In this document: positions 1 to 6,290 of the stretch, piece by piece
Numbering within the stretch: the first letter of the stretch is position 1
How the letters are laid out: each line of letters starts with the position of its first letter
Source of the DNA: Planctomycetaceae bacterium
GTDB lineage: Bacteria; Planctomycetota; Planctomycetia; Pirellulales; Thermoguttaceae
Assembly (NCBI GenBank): GCA_031276415.1
Contig: JAISNF010000646.1
Location: 1 to 9,119, forward strand
Length of the DNA: 9,119 nt
Reading direction: 5' to 3'
The notes under the pieces: model-generated
Database searches by the model: none
Seen by the model: only the letters and a program-made list of their open reading frames with translations
Told to the model about the DNA's origin: nothing
Made by a program: the position numbers and the translations under genes

Positions 1-6
1 CCAATG

Positions 7-1278
7 TTACCGAATAATTACTTTTAATTTATTGAGTATTGTTTGTGCGGCTTGTTCTAATGGCGAATCAATTTGATCGACATTCCGAAACAATACCGCA
101 AGACAACGTTTTTGCATTGCCATGTGTGCGGGTTTTGAAAACCAATGAATAAGGTATGCGGCGGCATCTTTCGAACGATCTGTTGCAGTCAAAAACTCTG
201 GAAAAAACATTCGATCACGATCTACCAAACTCGGTTCGGATGGAATGAAACGCAGAGAATCATCATAAAAGATTGGAGAAAGATTTGTTGACTTAATTGT
301 TTTAGTGCGTTTAATATTTTTAGTCGATGGTTGCCGATCAATGCCAAGTAAATTGACCAGCGTAATATAACGCGTCCGGCGAAAGAACCGTTGAATCAAA
401 AACGGTAACATTCCGACACGATAATAAATAACGGTCGGTTTATTACAAGCGAGAAGTTCCAGAGACACAGAACCGGAAACCGCTAAACAACAATCAGCCG
501 CACGAATCAATTCCGGCGTATGACCAACAAAAATCGGAATAGAAATTTCCAATTCATTCATTCGTTTTTGAATATATTCTGCGTGTGACGTATTGACCGG
601 TGAAAAAACCGGTCGGATTTTCGGAACAACAGAACGAACATATTCCACCGTAAGCAACATATCGTCAAGATTCATGATCACTTCTTTATTTCGCGAACCG
701 GGGAGAAGCGTCAGAATAGGAGCATTGCCGTATTGAGCATAAAATTTTTCTAAAAAGATTGGATCAGAAATTTTGTTCCGAATTTCTTCAAAGAAAGGAT
801 GCCCAATATACGCAGTTTGGCAACCATGTTGTTTGAACCAACGTTCTTCAAACGGCAATGGACAAAGAATCCAATCAACCCATTTTTTCATTTTACGAAC
901 ACGCCATGATGCCCAACTCCATAATTGCGGCGGCATAAAATAGAAAACAGGAATACCATTTTCTTTTGCAGCGCGTGCAACATGCCAATTGAATCCAGGG
1001 TAATCAACAAGAATTACGGCATCAATATGATGTTTCCGAAAATATTTTTTGGCATCGTTGAGAATATTTCGGAACAAAAAATAGTTTGCAATAACCTGTA
1101 TAATTCCCATGAATGCCAACGTGGTCATTTCGAAGAGTAATTGACAACCTGCCTGACGCATTTGCGTACCGCCGAAACCAATAAATTCCGCATCAGGAAC
1201 AAGTTCCCGAATCTTTTCAATAAGTGCCGCCGCATGAGTATCGCCGCTTGGTTCTCCGGCAGAGAAAAAAAAACGCAT
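7..1278 (-). CDS. lpxB: Lipid-A-disaccharide synthase LpxB
   Basis: LpxB is a GT19 glycosyltransferase of lipid A synthesis. It joins UDP-2,3-diacylglucosamine and lipid X into the beta-1,6 disaccharide on the cytoplasmic membrane face. Seen here: AGEPSGD near the N-terminus (residues 7-13 counted from the ATG), DYPGFN (92-97), PQLWSW (117-122), PGSR with a following Glu (193-199) and SGSVSLE (268-274), all in LpxB order. The protein is 423 residues, against about 380 usually. The excess is mostly one polar stretch at about residues 312-356, between VNLLG and FPEFL, which are nearly adjacent in typical members. An upstream in-frame TTG at 1290 would add four residues. The ATG at 1278 is preferred because MRFFFSAGEPSGD matches the usual family start; neither start has a clear Shine-Dalgarno. 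It lies 141 bases downstream of the methyltransferase gene on the same strand. Family assignment is secure. Confidence 0.95.
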   Translation of the reverse strand: MRFFFSAGEPSGDTHAAALIEKIRELVPDAEFIGFGGTQMRQAGCQLLFEMTTLAFMGIIQVIANYFLFRNILNDAKKYFRKHHIDAVILVDYPGFNWHVARAAKENGIPVFYFMPPQLWSWASWRVRKMKKWVDWILCPLPFEERWFKQHGCQTAYIGHPFFEEIRNKISDPIFLEKFYAQYGNAPILTLLPGSRNKEVIMNLDDMLLTVEYVRSVVPKIRPVFSPVNTSHAEYIQKRMNELEISIPIFVGHTPELIRAADCCLAVSGSVSLELLACNKPTVIYYRVGMLPFLIQRFFRRTRYITLVNLLGIDRQPSTKNIKRTKTIKSTNLSPIFYDDSLRFIPSEPSLVDRDRMFFPEFLTATDRSKDAAAYLIHWFSKPAHMAMQKRCLAVLFRNVDQIDSPLEQAAQTILNKLKVIIR

Positions 1279-1419
1279 ATCAGTTTTCAATACGTCAAGA
1301 ACCGACGCAATAGGATATCATTAATGTTTAATCGGAAAAATACAAACCGCCCAAAAATAATAAAATAAACGAAAAAAATTAAAACCCCAATTGATGTTTA
1401 TGTTTTTTTCTGTTTTATT

Positions 1420-2364
1420 TTATTCGTCAATTTTCAACAACGTTTGCATTGTTTTTTTGTTTAATTTCGCTCGTTTAGCGACCGGTAAATTATATTTTTG
1501 CGCAACATCCGACCAAAATTTCGGTTCTTGATTTTGATGATTGCCCAAAAACCAATCGACATGATTCTCAAGATATTCTTTCCGTAATTGCGGATCATTG
1601 AGATCACTCGGAACTCTTTCCATTCTAGGATCAATACTGTCAAATCCGATAAAAGGATTTTTTAATCGTTGTTTTATTATTTTGACGTATTGGGGATTGA
1701 TTTCAATTCCGATGCAATTCCGGTTTGTTTGTTGACAAACTCGCGGCGTTGTTCCGCTTCCGGCAAACGGATCTAAAACAACGCCGCCGCAATCGGAAGA
1801 GGCTAAAATCATTCGTTCTATTAATCCTTCAGGTTTTTGCGTAGGATGTTGTTGTCTATTTCCATTACAATAATGCACGTGTGAAAATTCCCAAACATCG
1901 CCAGGATTTGCCCCACGCATATTGTTAATAGAACGATAATATTTTTGCGGAATCCGCACCGCGTCAAGATTAAAATAATAATTATGCGACCGCGTAAACA
2001 TCAATATATCATCATGACGCGGCGAAAAACCCTTAGTTTTGCCGATACCTTGCGTGTAATGCCAACAAATCCAGTTGACGAAATTCATCTTTAATTCACG
2101 TTCAAGTATCTGATAAACATAAGAAATCATGCGGAAACCAACAAAAACATAAATCGTGCCGTCCTTGCGTAAAATACGTTTGCATTCGTTTAACCATTGC
2201 CGCATAAAATCAAGATACTCCGTAAAACATTGACAATCCGACAAATTCCCGTATTCCTTGCCCAAATTATAAGGCGGATCGGCAATAACTAAATCAACCG
2301 ATTCGTCCGACATTTTCCGCATCTCAAAAAGAGAATTACCGCAAATAATCTCAATCTCACTCAT
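1420..2364 (-). CDS. Type II DNA methyltransferase, N6-adenine/N4-cytosine class
   Basis: This S-adenosylmethionine-dependent DNA methyltransferase probably protects host DNA from the endonuclease encoded just upstream. In the 314-residue protein the catalytic motif IV DPPYN (29-33) comes first. It is followed by HPTQKP (173-178), the SAM-binding motif I DPFAGSGTT (198-206) and GIEIN (219-223). This order is typical of the beta class. The DPPY form favours N6-adenine methylation, though N4-cytosine cannot be excluded. The middle region resembles M.RsrI-type enzymes as I remember them (NWICWHY, a Phe-Asn-Leu-Asp-Ala-Val-Arg run). About 75 charged residues follow the catalytic core at the C-terminus and may be a target-related or accessory domain. 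The ATG at 2364 overlaps the endonuclease stop as ATGAGTGA, suggesting translational coupling. An in-frame TTG one codon upstream (2367) is less likely. Recognition sequence unknown. Confidence 0.92.
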   Translation of the reverse strand: MSEIEIICGNSLFEMRKMSDESVDLVIADPPYNLGKEYGNLSDCQCFTEYLDFMRQWLNECKRILRKDGTIYVFVGFRMISYVYQILERELKMNFVNWICWHYTQGIGKTKGFSPRHDDILMFTRSHNYYFNLDAVRIPQKYYRSINNMRGANPGDVWEFSHVHYCNGNRQQHPTQKPEGLIERMILASSDCGGVVLDPFAGSGTTPRVCQQTNRNCIGIEINPQYVKIIKQRLKNPFIGFDSIDPRMERVPSDLNDPQLRKEYLENHVDWFLGNHQNQEPKFWSDVAQKYNLPVAKRAKLNKKTMQTLLKIDE

Positions 2365-3139
2365 CAAATTTTATCCACTTATTCTGTTTTGCAAGTTTAA
2401 TCCAATCATCCAAAGTACGCTTGCCGGACGCCAAATATTTTCTATCAAGTAATTGACAAAACGTCCAGACGTCACGATATTCCATTGTTACATAATGAAT
2501 ATCTTTAATCTGAATTTGCCCTGTGCCGAGTGCTGGATTGTAACTAATATCGCCGGAAGATAAATACTTCAAATCATAAACTTTGTACCCGACAACTTCC
2601 ATTATTCCATCCATCAATTGCGTATTCTGATTTTTGCAACTATAAACACGATATTTCAGTGAGAGAATAACAAACAAATAATCAGGGTCTTCAAGATAAG
2701 CGGTTCTGATTCGTGCATAAGATGTAATATTAGGAGATTTACCGCTTTGTGGAATATCTTCGGACGTCGCTTTTACATCAACTTCTGCCGTGATTCCGAA
2801 TTCATGTTTTCGTTTCTTTTTGAACTGTAAAATTATATCGGCTTTATCAAGACGTTTCCGAGTCTCAACATTTATTAACAAATATCTATTATTGGAATCT
2901 TCAAATGTCTGTGAAAAAATTTCAAATGCCCACGCTTCGATAAAAGGTCCGGCAATTTTATTAATGTTTTCCATTGGTAAACCTAATTTTAGATTCGTAT
3001 TGATAATAATTTTATTTATTTGACGTTCTATAGCATCGTGGATAATATTTTCCATTGAATTTATAACATAATCAGAACACTCTCTATAGTCATAACTTTC
3101 TTCAGGAATCTTGAAATTCATTTTATCATAAGTTGACAT
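2357..3139 (-). CDS. Putative type II restriction endonuclease
   Basis: The product is 260 residues and is inferred to be the cleavage partner of the methyltransferase that follows it with an 8-base overlap. A PD-(D/E)XK-like core can be read. ADI (Asp101) sits on a strand, followed about 18 residues later by AEVDVKATS, giving Glu119, Asp121 and Lys123 as the likely metal-binding and catalytic set. An upstream helix GPFIEAWAFEIF (residues 65-76) supplies a further conserved-looking Glu, as in many nucleases of this fold. The segment after the core (SGKSPNITSYARIRTAY, then DYLFVILSLKYRVYS) is a plausible continuation of the fold. The ATG at 3139 is chosen over an upstream GTG at 3154; neither has a clear Shine-Dalgarno. 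I do not recognise the specificity. The assignment rests on the motif and the neighbour, since restriction enzymes diverge too far for recognition by eye. Confidence 0.75.
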   Translation of the reverse strand: MSTYDKMNFKIPEESYDYRECSDYVINSMENIIHDAIERQINKIIINTNLKLGLPMENINKIAGPFIEAWAFEIFSQTFEDSNNRYLLINVETRKRLDKADIILQFKKKRKHEFGITAEVDVKATSEDIPQSGKSPNITSYARIRTAYLEDPDYLFVILSLKYRVYSCKNQNTQLMDGIMEVVGYKVYDLKYLSSGDISYNPALGTGQIQIKDIHYVTMEYRDVWTFCQLLDRKYLASGKRTLDDWIKLAKQNKWIKFDE

Positions 3140-3295
3140 AATTTTATTACGCACGAAAAACGTAATTATTCAGTGGTTTTTTTGCAGATAACCGATTTAA
3201 TTTGTTTACGAATGAAAATCATGAGGTCGCCAATAATAAAATAAACATCAATTGTGTGACCGGCTGAAATATGTTATCACAATCTGAGAAAAAAA

Positions 3296-3323
3296 CAATT
3301 TAATACAAGCAATTTAATACAAA
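3296..3323. repeat. 14-bp tandem direct repeat, two copies
   Basis: CAATTTAATACAAG (3296-3309) is followed directly by CAATTTAATACAAA (3310-3323), identical except for the last base. The second copy runs straight into AAAGGAG (3321-3327), which resembles a Shine-Dalgarno sequence, but no ordinary start codon follows at a suitable distance. It could be a pair of binding sites or a simple slippage duplication. Confidence 0.85.
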
Positions 3324-3429
3324 GGAGAACATATTTTATCGTATTGCCGATTTATGACAAGGTGAAGATTATTTTTGATTCTCTTATCTTGTGATTATTT
3401 GAAACGGATAATTGTTGATCAAAATTATG

Positions 3430-3458
3430 TTGACAATAAAAGTCTTTTCGATTAAACT
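3430..3458 (+). promoter_or_regulatory. Candidate sigma-70-type promoter for the Cys/His-rich protein gene
   Basis: A perfect TTGACA (3430-3435) is followed after 17 bases by TAAACT (3453-3458; 4 of 6 match TATAAT). Transcription would start near 3465 and leave a leader of about 33 bases with the ribosome binding site at 3485-3489. The strong -35 and correct spacing support it. The weak -10 and AT-rich background limit confidence. Confidence 0.45.
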
Positions 3459-3497
3459 TCGTCATGATTTAAATTTCCTTGTGCAGGAGTTTGTACC

Positions 3498-3863
3498 GTG
3501 AGAAAAATTTTTCGCAAGACATTGCAACGAATTGTGGTTTTTGGGGCGTTGTGGTTCTATGTTTTTGCTCTGGTTCTCAATCCGGTTTGGCATGTTCACC
3601 ATCACAACTGTAACCATCAATCCGAACACGTTTCGGAATGTTGTTGTTCATTGTCTTTGGTTTGTTTATCTGCTGAGGTTTGCGAAGAATGTGAGTTCTG
3701 CCGAATACTTCATGTTACGGTTCCGTTGTTTGTGTTGACTGTTTTTTTGCCGGAAACTGCCAACAATATTTCGGAAATTCCCGTAAAAAATGTAACTCTA
3801 AATGTTCAAACCGTTTACGGAATTCCTTCATGCCGTGCGCCGCCATTTGGTGTTTGCTCTTAA
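3498..3863 (+). CDS. Small Cys/His-rich membrane protein, DUF2946-like
   Basis: This is a 121-residue protein of unproven function. Residues 11-31 form a hydrophobic segment after a basic N-terminus (MRKIFRKTLQR), fitting a membrane anchor or uncleaved signal. A very Cys/His-rich stretch follows: HVHHH (32-36), H40, H44, CCC (48-50), C56, then CEECEFC (62-68) and H72. A second hydrophobic patch spans 74-84. The C-terminus has CRAPP, reminiscent of the Arg-x-Pro-Pro ending of DUF2946 proteins, which are small His/Cys-containing membrane proteins often linked to copper. Ten Cys and seven His in 121 residues suggest metal binding outside the cytoplasm. The GTG start at 3498 is supported by AGGAG at 3485-3489, eight bases upstream. 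An overlapping frame at 3532-3738 is a shadow. Real gene: likely. DUF2946 membership: tentative. Confidence 0.75.
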   Translation: MRKIFRKTLQRIVVFGALWFYVFALVLNPVWHVHHHNCNHQSEHVSECCCSLSLVCLSAEVCEECEFCRILHVTVPLFVLTVFLPETANNISEIPVKNVTLNVQTVYGIPSCRAPPFGVCS

Positions 3864-4041
3864 TTGATTCCTGACGGAATTTCTATCAGAAAATTTGTTG
3901 CAATATTTTCATGAATATTTGCGCTGAAAGTATGTGCCCAATTACGTACTTATTCGGAGTTTTCAATCGGAGTTCCCAATTTCCGGTTTTACGTTTATTT
4001 ATTGTTATGTATTCTGCAACCCTTAAAATAAGGAAAAAATC

Positions 4042-4254
4042 ATGTCTGTTAAAAGAATTTTTCAGTTAACGAAAGAACTTGTATCGATAATAGAAGAATT
4101 TGTAATTGTCAGTTTTAAAATTGGTCTTTTAATATTTTTAGTTAATTGTTACAATCTTCGTATTATGTTCAATTCTGAAGTTTACAATCCATCACAATGT
4201 GAGGTGCAAATCAAACAACTTGAGGAAAAAGTTTATACGTTACAAGAGAAATAA
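4042..4254 (+). CDS. Small single-pass membrane protein with C-terminal coiled coil, unknown function
   Basis: I do not recognise this 70-residue protein. An amphipathic N-terminal part (residues 1-19, KRIFQLTKELVSIIEEF) leads into a hydrophobic segment at about 20-35 that should cross the membrane once. The C-terminal 19 residues (VQIKQLEEKVYTLQEK and the residues before it) have heptad-like spacing of Val, Leu, Val and Leu, suggesting a short coiled coil for self-association or partner binding. The ATG at 4042 has AAGGA at 4030-4034 as a ribosome binding site, seven bases upstream. The gene stands alone: 178 bases follow the Cys/His-rich gene, and a palindromic repeat that may act as a terminator begins 9 bases after its stop. 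Composition and the ribosome site support a real gene. Confidence 0.6.
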   Translation: MSVKRIFQLTKELVSIIEEFVIVSFKIGLLIFLVNCYNLRIMFNSEVYNPSQCEVQIKQLEEKVYTLQEK

Positions 4255-4263
4255 TGAGTTTTC

Positions 4264-4341
4264 GTCCGCAGATTACGCAGATGACCGCAGATAATTTTTT
4301 ATATCTGCGATTATCAGCCTCCTCTGCGGACAATTTTTTTT
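4264..4341 (+). terminator. Palindromic repeat element copy 1, likely acting as a terminator
   Basis: GTCCGCAGA (4264-4272) pairs perfectly with TCTGCGGAC (4323-4331). Inside it CGCAGATA (4286-4293) pairs with TATCTGCG (4302-4309) around an 8-base loop. Eight T residues follow at 4334-4341, so the folded RNA would end in a GC-containing stem and a U-run just after the 70-residue protein gene. The same half-unit recurs at 6163-6274, so this is also a dispersed repeat. Confidence 0.6.
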
Positions 4342-4372
4342 GAAAATTTCACGGTATGAAAATTTCACGGTA
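4341..4372. repeat. Perfect 16-bp tandem duplication inside a promoter
   Basis: TGAAAATTTCACGGTA occurs twice without gap or mismatch (4341-4356 and 4357-4372). The second copy supplies the first two bases of a perfect TATAAT, and the first copy supplies the likely -35 element. Confidence 0.95.
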
Positions 4373-4376
4373 TAAT
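4348..4376 (+). promoter_or_regulatory. Sigma-70-type promoter for the short-chain reductase gene
   Basis: TTCACG (4348-4353; 4 of 6 to TTGACA), a 17-base spacer, then consensus TATAAT (4371-4376). Transcription would start near 4383, giving a leader of about 60 bases before the ATG at 4446. Both boxes depend on the 16-bp tandem duplication: with one copy there would be no -35 at the right distance. Confidence 0.6.
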
Positions 4377-4445
4377 GACTGTGATAATGTACGAAACTTC
4401 TAAATATTACGGAACTTTTATGAGGATTATGAGGAGATTTATTTT

Positions 4446-5228
4446 ATGTCGGCAAAACAAGTTGAATATCAATTTCATGACAAAACAGTGGTAATAACAG
4501 GAGCATCGGGCGGTATTGGGTTGGCAACAGCGCGTAAATTTGCCCAGACAGGAGCCGAAGTTTTGCTTCACGCCAACAAAAACTATGAGATTATTAAACA
4601 TTTACAGCAGGAATTTCAACAACAGGGAAAAAAATGCGAATGTTTTGCGGCGGATTTCTATTCACCAACAGCCCCAGAATCTTTTGTCCGGTCAGTTTTT
4701 GAAAAAACAAAGAAGGTTGACATTTGGGTTAATGGTGCGGGGGTTGATTTGATGGACTCTTCGCTTTCTGTTTTGCCGTTTGAAAAAAAAATGCAATTAC
4801 TCTTCCAAGTGGATGTTTTTGCAACACTTCAGATGTCGAAGTTGGTTGGTTCTCTGATGAAAAAGCAGAAAAAAGGAACTCTTTTTTTCTTAGGCTGGAA
4901 CGGCGTTCATTACGGTTGGAAGGGCGAAACCGCTCAACTTTACGGCTCTGCGAAGGGGGCAATTCACGGATTTAGTCGTTCGTTGGCGGAAACGTTGGCT
5001 CCTGAAGTTCGTGTTTGTTGCCTGTCACTTGGTTGGATTAAAACTCGTTGGGGAGAAAAAACTTCAAACGATTATCTAAAACGCGGGGCAGAAGATTCTC
5101 TTCGGGAACGTTGGGGAACACCGGAAGAAGTTGCTGACGCAATTTTATTTTTGTCAAGTGACGCTTCAAATTATTTGGACGGACTTGACATTCGGCTGGA
5201 TGGAACCAAAAAAGGAACAAAGCGGTAA
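4446..5228 (+). CDS. Short-chain dehydrogenase/reductase (FabG-like), altered active site
   Basis: This is a classical-length (260 residues) NAD(P)-binding Rossmann oxidoreductase of the SDR family. Seen: TGASGGIG cofactor loop (18-25), AAD (68-70), NGAG (96-99, the NNAG position) and YGSAK (166-170) giving the catalytic Tyr and Lys. LDGLDIRLDG near the end matches the usual Gly-rich C-terminus. Odd: the segment that normally reads I-S-S before the catalytic Tyr reads LGWNG (149-153), so the usual catalytic Ser is replaced by Gly or Trp. The helix-4 Asn position also appears to be Asp123. The enzyme may be non-canonical or use another donor; substrate unknown. The ATG at 4446 has AGGAG at 4432-4436. 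The gene appears monocistronic, with its own promoter upstream and a hairpin downstream. Frames on the other strand here are shadows. Confidence 0.9.
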   Translation: MSAKQVEYQFHDKTVVITGASGGIGLATARKFAQTGAEVLLHANKNYEIIKHLQQEFQQQGKKCECFAADFYSPTAPESFVRSVFEKTKKVDIWVNGAGVDLMDSSLSVLPFEKKMQLLFQVDVFATLQMSKLVGSLMKKQKKGTLFFLGWNGVHYGWKGETAQLYGSAKGAIHGFSRSLAETLAPEVRVCCLSLGWIKTRWGEKTSNDYLKRGAEDSLRERWGTPEEVADAILFLSSDASNYLDGLDIRLDGTKKGTKR

Positions 5229-5241
5229 ATATTCCGCGAGA

Positions 5242-5266
5242 GTTTCCTAAGGAAACCGATCATTTT
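5242..5266 (+). terminator. Possible weak terminator after the reductase gene
   Basis: GTTTCC (5242-5247) and GGAAAC (5251-5256) form a perfect 6-bp stem with a TAA loop. After six bases a run of five T (5262-5266) follows. The hairpin begins 13 bases past the stop codon. The stem is short and the T-run is separated from it, so termination would be modest. Confidence 0.4.
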
Positions 5267-5452
5267 TAATTGAAATTAAGTTTTCAATCGGCACAAAATT
5301 TGCAAACTATTTTACTTTTGCCTTCTGTTCTCAAGAATAGTATGAAATTTGGAGACGTGAATGTTTTTTCCGTGCAAACTACGCGGAGTGATCATTTATT
5401 TCCAATTTTGTAACAACGGCTTGTAAAACAGAAGGAATTTTTTTTTGAGGTA

Positions 5453-5481
5453 TTGCCAAAACGTTGACAATCTGCTATAAA
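5453..5481 (+). promoter_or_regulatory. rpiB: Sigma-70-type promoter for rpiB
   Basis: TTGCCA (5453-5458; 5 of 6 to TTGACA), a 17-base spacer and TATAAA (5476-5481; 5 of 6 to TATAAT). Transcription would start near 5488, about 70 bases before the preferred rpiB ATG at 5557. It lies in the gap after the reductase gene and its possible terminator, which fits independent expression. Confidence 0.55.
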
Positions 5482-5556
5482 TAACAACAGTTTTATTTTA
5501 ACGCAAAATACTGTGGAATAATGTCTGACGAAAAGACTAAAATGAGGATGGATTCG

Positions 5557-6120
5557 ATGAAAATTATTCTTGGCAGTGATCATCGTGGTAGGAGGATTCA
5601 GGATTGGATTCTCAAACATCATTTATTTCAACAATACGAAATTTTCGTAATTAACGAGCATAGTTCGGGTTTTATTGATTATCCTGATATTGCGGCGCGG
5701 GTTGCTTTTGAGGTTGGGTCAGGGTTTTATGATCGTGGGATTTTGATTTGTGGTACAGGAATTGGAATGTGTGTTGTTGCCAATAAATTTCCAGGAGTTC
5801 GTGCGGCACCTTGCCATAACGAAGTTGCGGCGGAACTGAGTCGGCGGCACAACGATGCGAACATTTTATGTCTTGCGGGTGATTTGCTTGGTGAGCGGTC
5901 GAGTCTTGTCATTGTTGAAAAATGGTTGGCAACACCTTTTGACAACGGGCGTCATATTGACCGGCTTAAAAAGATTAAGAATTTGGAAAACCGAAACTAT
6001 TCGGATTCAGCGACAGCGGAACATTCAGAAAAAAATTCTTCGGAAAGCGGTATTTCGGAATCCAATATTTCCGTACACAAAAAAACGTTTCCGGCATCGC
6101 TTAATGAAATAAAACCGTAA
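5557..6120 (+). CDS. rpiB: Ribose-5-phosphate isomerase B with C-terminal extension
   Basis: A RpiB/LacA/LacB family isomerase that interconverts ribose 5-phosphate and ribulose 5-phosphate in the non-oxidative pentose phosphate pathway; cytoplasmic. Seen in the 187-residue protein: GSDHRG (6-11) with Asp8 and His9, ICGTGIG (64-70) with Cys65 in the position of the catalytic Cys of the E. coli type enzyme, NKFPGVRAA (76-84), and SRRHNDANIL (95-104). Typical members are about 145-150 residues. Here the fold ends near residue 140 and a polar, Ser/Glu-rich tail of about 45 residues follows. The ATG at 5557 is chosen because GAGGA (5544-5548) lies eight bases upstream and MKIILGSDH is the family start. 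An upstream ATG at 5521 would add 12 residues but lacks a ribosome site. LacA/LacB activity on other sugar phosphates cannot be ruled out. Confidence 0.92.
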   Translation: MKIILGSDHRGRRIQDWILKHHLFQQYEIFVINEHSSGFIDYPDIAARVAFEVGSGFYDRGILICGTGIGMCVVANKFPGVRAAPCHNEVAAELSRRHNDANILCLAGDLLGERSSLVIVEKWLATPFDNGRHIDRLKKIKNLENRNYSDSATAEHSEKNSSESGISESNISVHKKTFPASLNEIKP

Positions 6121-6134
6121 CACCTATTTTCTTA

Positions 6135-6290
6135 ACCACAAAATACGCAACAAAAAACAATCGTCCGCAGATGACGCAGATTATCGCAGATATTAAAAAA
6201 CTGTCCGCAGATTTCGCTGATAGACGCAGATGATTTTTAAAAACAATCTGCGATTATCTGCGAAATCTGCGGACATTTGTTCTCTGTGGT
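6135..6290. repeat. Nested palindromic repeat element, copy 2 (composite)
   Basis: The half-unit GTCCGCAGATGACGCAGAT occurs at 6163-6181 and a variant at 6203-6221. The inverted counterpart is at 6256-6274. GTCCGCAGATTTCGC (6203-6217) pairs perfectly with 6260-6274, and CGCAGAT (6225-6231) pairs with ATCTGCG (6246-6252), so 6203-6274 is almost one long hairpin. An outer ACCACA (6135-6140) pairs with TGTGGT (6285-6290) and encloses everything. It starts 15 bases after the rpiB stop and shares its half-unit with the element at 4264-4331. It has no coding capacity. It resembles a MITE- or REP-like non-autonomous element, and its transcript could end rpiB mRNA. Confidence 0.8.

Larger units (their letters stand above)
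3155..3497. other. Divergent intergenic region between R-M cassette and Cys/His-rich protein gene
   Basis: This gap separates the leftward restriction-modification cassette from the rightward gene at 3498, so it should hold promoters for both. It contains one arm of the cassette-flanking repeats (3232-3254), a 14-bp tandem repeat (3296-3323) running into an orphan Shine-Dalgarno-like AAAGGAG, and a candidate rightward promoter (3430-3458). A minus-strand reading frame of only 18 codons (3166-3222) precedes the endonuclease gene. It lacks a ribosome binding site and is not called. No RNA gene was recognised. Confidence 0.6.

Noticed and set aside
925..1368. Plus-strand open frames opposite lpxB
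   Set aside because: They lie antisense to a clearly conserved gene, show no family motif and have no convincing ribosome sites.
3344..3394. 16-codon TTG frame downstream of the AAAGGAG at 3321-3327
   Set aside because: The ribosome-like site is about 16 bases away, too far, and the peptide has no support.
5361..5426. 21-codon frame with GGAG six bases before its ATG, upstream of rpiB
   Set aside because: Too short to judge, no recognisable sequence, and the best promoter for rpiB lies after it. Kept only as a note.
4163..6290. CRISPR array suggested by repeated CGCAGAT words
   Set aside because: Copies are palindromic and irregularly spaced, with no uniform spacers. They fit a dispersed palindromic element instead.
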